35,280 nucleotides of DNA from a bacterium. Its GTDB lineage: Bacteria > Verrucomicrobiota > Verrucomicrobiia > Opitutales > Opitutaceae. The translations under genes and the position numbers were made by a program. Below, piece after piece: positions 30,235 through 35,280 of this stretch (positions are counted from its first letter, which is position 1; every line of letters begins with the position of its first letter). The notes under the pieces are model-generated. The model had not been told where the DNA came from. It did no database searches and saw only the letters and a program-made list of their open reading frames with translations. Location: NCBI GenBank assembly GCA_010027235.1, contig RGVP01000008.1, forward strand, positions 1 to 35,280. The letters run 5' to 3'.

Positions 30235-32595
30235 TCAGCGGGAAATCCGCAGACGCATGAAACGAATCTTCGCGCCATCGGGCGGGCTGTCCGGCACCGT
30301 CACCCATTCGCCGACGGCGCCGGGATTCACCGCGAGGCTGGCCCATAAGAGTAAATCGCCGGAGGTTTCCACGGTGTAGTTCAGTTCTGCGCGGGCGCGC
30401 ACAAACCGGAGCGAGAGGCGGCCGTTGGCCGCAGTCTGCGTGGTCAAAGCCCCCGCCGTGCTGCGCGCCGGGGCTCCAAGCCCAAGACCGTAGCGCAGCA
30501 GGTTCGGTATGCCATCTCCGGCCGGTGCGGCTGTGTCAGCCGCTTCGCCCGCGTTTTCGATGGTGGCGTAATTCTCATGACGCCACACCTCCAGATTTGT
30601 CCACGTGGTCAGGGCACATTCTGCGGGAGCCGATTTATCCGCACCGTAAAATGCCGCGACTCGGAAGGAGTAGGGCGTGCCAGGCAGGAGGTCGGCCAAC
30701 TGCAGGCTCTCGGCCGCAGACCCGGTGCTTGTTTCCACCCATGTGTCACTACCTCCGGCCTTGCGGGAAATCAGAAACCCGTCGGCGGCGGAGAAGGCGG
30801 CCCCATCCCGCGACCACGTTAGCTCGACGCGTCCCGCCGACGTCTGACGCGCTTGCAGGCCGGTTGGCGTCACGGGAATCGGCGTGATGACGAAGGCAGC
30901 GCCCTGGAAGGTAACCCCATAATCCGTGCCGGCGGACAACGTGCCTTGGGCGATGGCGTAGTTGCCGACCACCTCGCCTGCTTGACGCGACAAGGTGCCG
31001 GTAAGGGCATCGGCGCCCAACAGGCCGGAAACGGTAAAGCCCAGAGCGGGGTCGGCATCGCCGTAGCGCTTGCGCGCGGCTAGCGCCGTGATTTGCAGCG
31101 GAGCAGGGTCGATGGTCAGCAACTGGCGGCTCGAACCGGCGAAATTCGTGTCGTCGATCGTCGCCAGCACTTCGTAGGTGCCCGCATGGATGGGCGGGGA
31201 AGAGACACCGTTGTAGGTTAGGCTGACGGCGAGTCCCGAGGGCTCGGTGACGGCCACGGCGCTTTTCGCGGTGCCGTCGTAGCTGGCCTGGAGATTGCCC
31301 AGCGAGATACTGGCGAGGGCCTTATTGACCGATAGCAGCACCGTGCCGGTGACGGTCTCGAAGTGTTCGGCGTCTTGCGGGACAAAAACAAAGGACTGGG
31401 CGGCGGCACCTATTCCAGGCGTCCCGTTGGGGTCGGACCAAATGAAGGTGCCTGCGATCGAGGCGGCGCCGCCTACGAGGGTGGCTTCACCCAACCGCTG
31501 GCCGAGACTGATCCCGGCCACCTGCGGTGCGCTAGTAATCAAGGGAGTGCGTTTGGTGACCGTGACCTTGGCGGTGCCGGTGGTGGCGCGGTAGTTAACC
31601 GTGTCGTCAGGCGTGAAAACGTAGCGCTGATCGCTCGTGCCAGCACCGGGAATGAGAGCAGGCGTTTCCCAGTCGAAACGCCCTGGCACCGAAGCGCTGC
31701 CGCCGCTAAACGCGGAAGCCGAGAGCGCCTGCCCAAACTGAAGCGCCGATGCGGAGGGGTTTTGGTTAATACCGGGCGTGGCCGGGGCCACGTCGACATT
31801 CGCCCAAAGCTGGAGCGTGGTGTAGTTAGCCGAATCTTCGGGAGTGAATGTAACTCCCTGCATGGAAGAGCCCACGGGCAACACAGCTTCGGGCGTGTTG
31901 AACGTAAAAGTGCCAGGCAAGAAGGGAGTGACGCGCAGCCACCACCAATTCGGCACACTCACCCGCCCGTCGGAGATAATCGAGGCGGCAAGCGACTGAC
32001 CGTAGGAAAGCGGGGAGGCGATGGGCAAGGAGACTAGGACCGGCTTCGCCTTCTTAACCATGACTCCAATCAGCACGCTGACCGGTTGGTAGTTGGCGGT
32101 GTCGGTCGGTGTGAAAACGAGATTTTGCACGCTTTCGCCTGCATCCGGCGCCAGATTTGGGTTCTCGAAAGCGAAGGTGCCCGGAACGCTTGCCGCGCCC
32201 CCCACGCTCAAATCATAGGAGGCGAGGGACTGGCCGTAAGTGATGAAGGAGGGGTAAGGTTTGTTAAGAACGACCGGCTCTCCTTTCTTGATTGTGAAGT
32301 CCACCACCTTCGTAGCGGTAAAAGCCGAATCGGTGCAGGTGGCGGTGACTCGGTAATCTCCGGGACTGACGGGCGCCGAGGTAGTGGTGGCATAGGTGGT
32401 GCCGCCGCGTCCTGAGTAACTGAGGTTAAACACAAAGCCTGCCTGCAGTCCTGACACCGGCGTAGCGGAGGGCACTGAAAATGCAGAACCATTCTCATAA
32501 TAGACCTGCCCGTTGACGCGATAGGGACCTTGCTCATCCGTTGGATAGAAGCGCACTGGTTTCATCGTAGCCGGCCGAGACCGCGACCACTCCAC
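30235..32595 (-). CDS. C-terminal part of MBG-repeat surface protein (separate frame)
   Basis: This 786-codon frame continues the RCC1/MBG protein after an apparent +1 frameshift near 32534. It contains four repeats of about 78 residues, each with YGQSL, ASVPGTF and a FTPxDxxNY ending (about residues 103-182, 184-270, 272-346 and 350-424). Next come an MBG-type domain (430-497), an MBG_2-like domain with YGDADPALGFTVSG (500-573) and a fibronectin type III domain (575-665). The last part has GDGIPNLLRYGLGL, seen at the ends of exported verrucomicrobial proteins, and a final beta-rich domain. There is no signal peptide, and the first codons (MEWSRSRP) overlap the upstream gene in another frame. 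It is therefore best read as the tail of that gene, not an independent protein. Confidence 0.8.
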   Translation of the reverse strand: MEWSRSRPATMKPVRFYPTDEQGPYRVNGQVYYENGSAFSVPSATPVSGLQAGFVFNLSYSGRGGTTYATTTSAPVSPGDYRVTATCTDSAFTATKVVDFTIKKGEPVVLNKPYPSFITYGQSLASYDLSVGGAASVPGTFAFENPNLAPDAGESVQNLVFTPTDTANYQPVSVLIGVMVKKAKPVLVSLPIASPLSYGQSLAASIISDGRVSVPNWWWLRVTPFLPGTFTFNTPEAVLPVGSSMQGVTFTPEDSANYTTLQLWANVDVAPATPGINQNPSASALQFGQALSASAFSGGSASVPGRFDWETPALIPGAGTSDQRYVFTPDDTVNYRATTGTAKVTVTKRTPLITSAPQVAGISLGQRLGEATLVGGAASIAGTFIWSDPNGTPGIGAAAQSFVFVPQDAEHFETVTGTVLLSVNKALASISLGNLQASYDGTAKSAVAVTEPSGLAVSLTYNGVSSPPIHAGTYEVLATIDDTNFAGSSRQLLTIDPAPLQITALAARKRYGDADPALGFTVSGLLGADALTGTLSRQAGEVVGNYAIAQGTLSAGTDYGVTFQGAAFVITPIPVTPTGLQARQTSAGRVELTWSRDGAAFSAADGFLISRKAGGSDTWVETSTGSAAESLQLADLLPGTPYSFRVAAFYGADKSAPAECALTTWTNLEVWRHENYATIENAGEAADTAAPAGDGIPNLLRYGLGLGAPARSTAGALTTQTAANGRLSLRFVRARAELNYTVETSGDLLLWASLAVNPGAVGEWVTVPDSPPDGAKIRFMRLRISR
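32530..32548 (-). other. Apparent +1 frameshift point in the repeat protein gene
   Basis: On the minus strand the codons for LLSNG are followed by TGA (32536-32534). Skipping one base at this stop (GGA T GAG CAA) joins the RCC1 frame to the MBG frame, giving an arrangement like that at the end of the first RCC1 block. The cause may be a sequencing or assembly error, a real disabling indel, or frameshifting at the stop; the sequence alone cannot decide. Confidence 0.75.
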
Positions 32596-35280
32596 TCAAA
32601 CTGGATGGAACCAGATTGATCTCCGGTCCTTTAGGATCGAACACGCACTGCTTACCCCAAGCCACGACCGAGCCGTCCGCTTTTAGGGCAACGCTATGGT
32701 AACGCCCAGCAGAGATGCCGACCACTTTGGACAATCCCTCCGGAACGGTGGACTTGCCATCTCCGTCATCGCCCCAGGCGACTACCGTGCCGTCGGCTTT
32801 CAGCGCGAGAGAATTATCCTGCCCCGCCGAGATCGCTATCACTCCGGTCAAATTAGAGGGCACGGCATTTTGATAACCCCAGGAAACCACGGTGCCATCT
32901 GACTTCAGAGCGAGGCTGTGCCGGGTGCCTGCCGCCACCGCCACCACGTTGATTAAGCCGGCGGGCACGCTAGTCGCACCGGAGCTGTTGTCACCCCAGG
33001 CCCTTACCGTGCCATCGGCCCTCAACGCCAAGCTGTGATAACCGCCGGTGGAAACCGCCACCACGCCGGTCAAACCGACGGGGACGCTTGCCGCTCCGTA
33101 GGAATTGTCGCCCCAAGCGATAACTGTTCCATCGGTTCGCAAAGCCAAAGTCATATCACCTCCGGCTTCGATCGCCGCCACGCTCCCAAGCCCGACCGGC
33201 ACCGTAGTCTGGCCGCGATCGTTAGTCGTTCCCCGCGCGTCAACCGTGCCGTCCGACTTCACCGCGGTCCAGTGGTAGAGGCCCATCGAAAGAAACTGCG
33301 CCTTTGAAGCCCAAAACCATTTATCCTTCCCATCATACGACAGACTCGGCGGCGGAATGAGCGCGATGTTGAGCGGGTTCACTATGCCATCGTAAACCGT
33401 CACCGGCACCGAGAGGGTCACCGCCTTGTAGTTGGCGATGTCGGCGGGAATAAAGGTCACACTCTGACTGGCGGGACCCGGGTTTGGGCTACTGAATCGA
33501 GATGAGAATACGAAGGTGCCCGGCACGCTGGCACTGCCCCCGTTGAGGGTCGAGGAGCCGAGTTTTTGACCGAAGGTGATCGAGGAGGCGGAGGGGAGTG
33601 TAGTGATAGTGGGAGTTGCCGCACCTGCTCCCTGAACCTGCACCGTGACCGTTGTCGTGATCGTCTGGTAGTTCACCGCATTGGCCGGGGTAAACGTGAT
33701 GCTCTGCGTGCCAGCGCCTGCCGCGGGCACGTAGGAGGGCGCGGTGAAAGCGAATGAACCCGGCACGCTAGTGTTACCGCCGACTAGGGTGGCCGCCGAG
33801 AGGGCCTGCCCTTCCGTGATAATCGCCGCGTCAGGCAGCGAGGCCAGAACCGGTGCGGCCTTGGCGATAGTGAAGTCCACCGTCTTGCTACCGCTGAAAT
33901 TGGGATCGGTGGATGTGACCGTCACCGTGTAATACCCCGCATTGGTCGGCGCTGTGGACGTAGCCGCGTAGGTCGTGCCGGCTCGGCCTGCATAGCTGTA
34001 GCTGTAAGCGAAATTCCCCGCTCCGGTCAGCGGACTAGGGACGAGGCTCGCGGCGTTGAAAGAATCGCTACCACTGTTGTTTAAGATCGAACCCCAACCG
34101 ACGACGCTGCCGTCGGTCTTGATAGCCACGGCGTGTTGACCACCCACGGAGAGCGCGGCCAAGCCGCCCACATTGGCAGAAACGCCCGGCCAACCCACTG
34201 CGGTGCCATCGGCTTTTAACGCATAAGAAGAGGCGGAGCCTGCCGTGATCGCCACGACGCCGTTTAGGCTGGCGGGCACGTTGCACTGGCCCTGGCCGTT
34301 ATTTCCCCAAGCGACGACTGTGCCATCCGATTTGAGAGCCAAAGTATGGGCGAAACCGGCTGCGATGGCCACGACGCCACTGAGGCCGGCGGGCACGACG
34401 GCTTGGCCGTAGTTTTGATTGGGATTGTCGCCCCAAGCCACGACCGTGCCGTCAGCCTTCAGAGCGACTACATGGTGTTCACCCGCCGCCACCGCCGTGA
34501 CCCCGGCCAGACCAACTGGCACGTTCACGGCATTCGAGTAGCGGACATCGCCCAGCACCGTCACCGTGCCATCGGCGCGAAGAACAGCCGTCATTCGGCC
34601 GCCAGCGGCCGCGGCGGTGGCGTTGCCAATAAGATCGACGGGCGTAAGTAGAGAACCATCCGGCTTGGTCACGACCGGTATGACCGTGGGGCCGGTGCAC
34701 TGGGCATAACTGTTGGATCCCCAGCCGACGAGTGTGCCATTCGACCGCACCGCCACCGAATGGTCCGAGCCGGCCGACACCTGGACGACCCCACCTAGCC
34801 CGGCAGGCACATTGGTCTGGCCCGAGTTATTGCGGCCCCAAGCCACCACGGTGCCGTCGGCCTTGAGCACGAGAGCGTGATTAGCCCCGGCTGAGACGTA
34901 GGCATTTTGGGAAACCGCGTATGCCTTTGCGTTGCCGTCATAAGTTAAATCAGGAGGCGCCAGCAGCGCGATCGGTCGCGCGGTGGTGGTCACCTGCAGT
35001 GGCACGCTGGCAGTGACGGTGTTGTAATTACCAGTGTCTGAGGGGGTGAAGACAGCCTGCAGAGTGCGGAGCCCCGCCGCTAAATTTGCACCGGCACCAG
35101 GAGTGTAGACGAAGGCGCCGGCCACACTGGTGCTGGCATTGAGCTGGGCGGCCGAGATCGCCGTGCCGTAACTGATCGCGGCTGGAGCGGGCCAAGTGAT
35201 AGCAGGCGTGGCCTTGGAAATAATAAACGTCTGCGAGGCGCTGCCGGTGTAGTTCGGATTCGTGACCGTCGCCGTGACCT
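32534..35280 (-). CDS. RCC1/MBG-repeat surface protein (N-terminus outside window)
   Basis: The frame is open from the window edge to TGA 32534, over 900 residues, and its start lies outside. In order there is an MBG-like unit, a block of seven RCC1-type units (34088-34900), and MBG-like repeats (about 33326-34015). A second block of seven RCC1-type units (32537-33295) follows, the last cut by the stop. RCC1 units are about 39 residues with the pattern AGxxHSLALKSDGTVVAWGxN, GQ and VPAGLxGV, and should fold as seven-bladed propellers. MBG units resemble bacterial Ig-like adhesin domains. The protein is probably exported and binds a partner at the cell surface. The stop falls inside the fourteenth RCC1 unit, and the sequence continues in the +1 frame. 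Confidence 0.85.
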   Translation of the reverse strand, partial: VTATVTNPNYTGSASQTFIISKATPAITWPAPAAISYGTAISAAQLNASTSVAGAFVYTPGAGANLAAGLRTLQAVFTPSDTGNYNTVTASVPLQVTTTARPIALLAPPDLTYDGNAKAYAVSQNAYVSAGANHALVLKADGTVVAWGRNNSGQTNVPAGLGGVVQVSAGSDHSVAVRSNGTLVGWGSNSYAQCTGPTVIPVVTKPDGSLLTPVDLIGNATAAAAGGRMTAVLRADGTVTVLGDVRYSNAVNVPVGLAGVTAVAAGEHHVVALKADGTVVAWGDNPNQNYGQAVVPAGLSGVVAIAAGFAHTLALKSDGTVVAWGNNGQGQCNVPASLNGVVAITAGSASSYALKADGTAVGWPGVSANVGGLAALSVGGQHAVAIKTDGSVVGWGSILNNSGSDSFNAASLVPSPLTGAGNFAYSYSYAGRAGTTYAATSTAPTNAGYYTVTVTSTDPNFSGSKTVDFTIAKAAPVLASLPDAAIITEGQALSAATLVGGNTSVPGSFAFTAPSYVPAAGAGTQSITFTPANAVNYQTITTTVTVQVQGAGAATPTITTLPSASSITFGQKLGSSTLNGGSASVPGTFVFSSRFSSPNPGPASQSVTFIPADIANYKAVTLSVPVTVYDGIVNPLNIALIPPPSLSYDGKDKWFWASKAQFLSMGLYHWTAVKSDGTVDARGTTNDRGQTTVPVGLGSVAAIEAGGDMTLALRTDGTVIAWGDNSYGAASVPVGLTGVVAVSTGGYHSLALRADGTVRAWGDNSSGATSVPAGLINVVAVAAGTRHSLALKSDGTVVSWGYQNAVPSNLTGVIAISAGQDNSLALKADGTVVAWGDDGDGKSTVPEGLSKVVGISAGRYHSVALKADGSVVAWGKQCVFDPKGPEINLVPSSLSGVVAVSAGYDETSALLSNG
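32537..33295 (-). repeat. Second RCC1-type coding repeat block
   Basis: Seven protein repeats of about 35-42 residues, hence roughly 105-125 bases each, with the core LALKxDGTVVAWG. The last one (SAGYDETSALLSNG) is cut short by the frameshift. The first is the most diverged (HWTAVKSDGTVDARG). Confidence 0.85.
34088..34900 (-). repeat. First RCC1-type coding repeat block
   Basis: Seven protein repeats with the core ALKADGTVVAWG, enough for one seven-bladed propeller. The second is lengthened by a VTKPDGSLLTPVDLIGN insertion, and the sixth is shortened. DNA-level similarity between units is high at the GACGGCAC(G/T) region, so the array is prone to slippage. Confidence 0.85.

Noticed and set aside
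32534..35280. Regularly spaced DNA repeats that could suggest a CRISPR array or a non-coding tandem repeat
   Set aside because: The repeats keep one open frame and translate to clear RCC1 units; unit lengths vary by whole codons.

Overview
The window is about 35 kb of GC-rich bacterial chromosome, densely packed on both strands. It looks like a motile member of the Verrucomicrobiota, most likely an Opitutaceae relative. That placement is an inference from three things: a giant MBG/RCC1-repeat surface protein with a C-terminal GDGIPNLLRYGLGL-type segment, a zwf-opcA-pgl operon, and a flagellar cluster mixed in among core metabolic genes. No rRNA, tRNA, CRISPR array or insertion sequence was seen. 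No gene-free stretch exceeds 300 bases; the longest are 15176-15466, 6542-6793, 14118-14368 and 11828-12067.

Layout. (1) 1-8453 is housekeeping: pgsA-pgpA (phosphatidylglycerol synthesis), coaD, the oxidative pentose-phosphate operon zwf-opcA-pgl followed by a DUF4197 gene, yraN, and the pair rph-metF. (2) 8564-11827 is a two-gene cassette of unknown function. A WYL-domain regulator precedes a 707-residue protein with two complete AAA+ ATPase modules, and the cassette lies behind an unusually AT-rich upstream region. (3) 12068-19025 is the flagellar filament region: a TPR-tailed family 2 glycosyltransferase, two tandem short flagellins, fliD, a lipoprotein, a small FlgM-like protein, fliS and a FliT-like chaperone gene. 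(4) 19116-23960 holds an exported formylglycine-generating enzyme, a sigma-54-dependent response regulator, and a small operon of a Cys-rich unknown, a CheX-like phosphatase and a REC-REC-STAS protein. (5) 24077-30208 is core metabolism: gpmI-pfkB-tmk-holB on the minus strand and guaB on the plus strand. (6) 30235-35280 is a huge repeat protein gene that runs off the window end and is split by an apparent +1 frameshift.

How the parts work together. Three almost perfect sigma-28 (FliA) promoters, each with an 11-nt spacer, precede fliD, the FlgM-like/fliS operon and the Cys-rich/CheX/REC-STAS operon. A close variant with a 12-nt spacer precedes the glycosyltransferase, and a weaker one precedes the first flagellin. 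They tie filament assembly, probable flagellin glycosylation and a chemotaxis-like signalling module into one late-flagellar regulon. Both flagellin leaders carry a hairpin with an ACGGA loop a few bases upstream of an AAGGA ribosome-binding site. This is the two-site arrangement expected for CsrA repression of flagellin translation. The main candidates for undescribed biology are the WYL/double-AAA+ cassette, the sigma-28-driven Cys-rich/CheX/REC-STAS operon, and the CsrA-type flagellin leaders.
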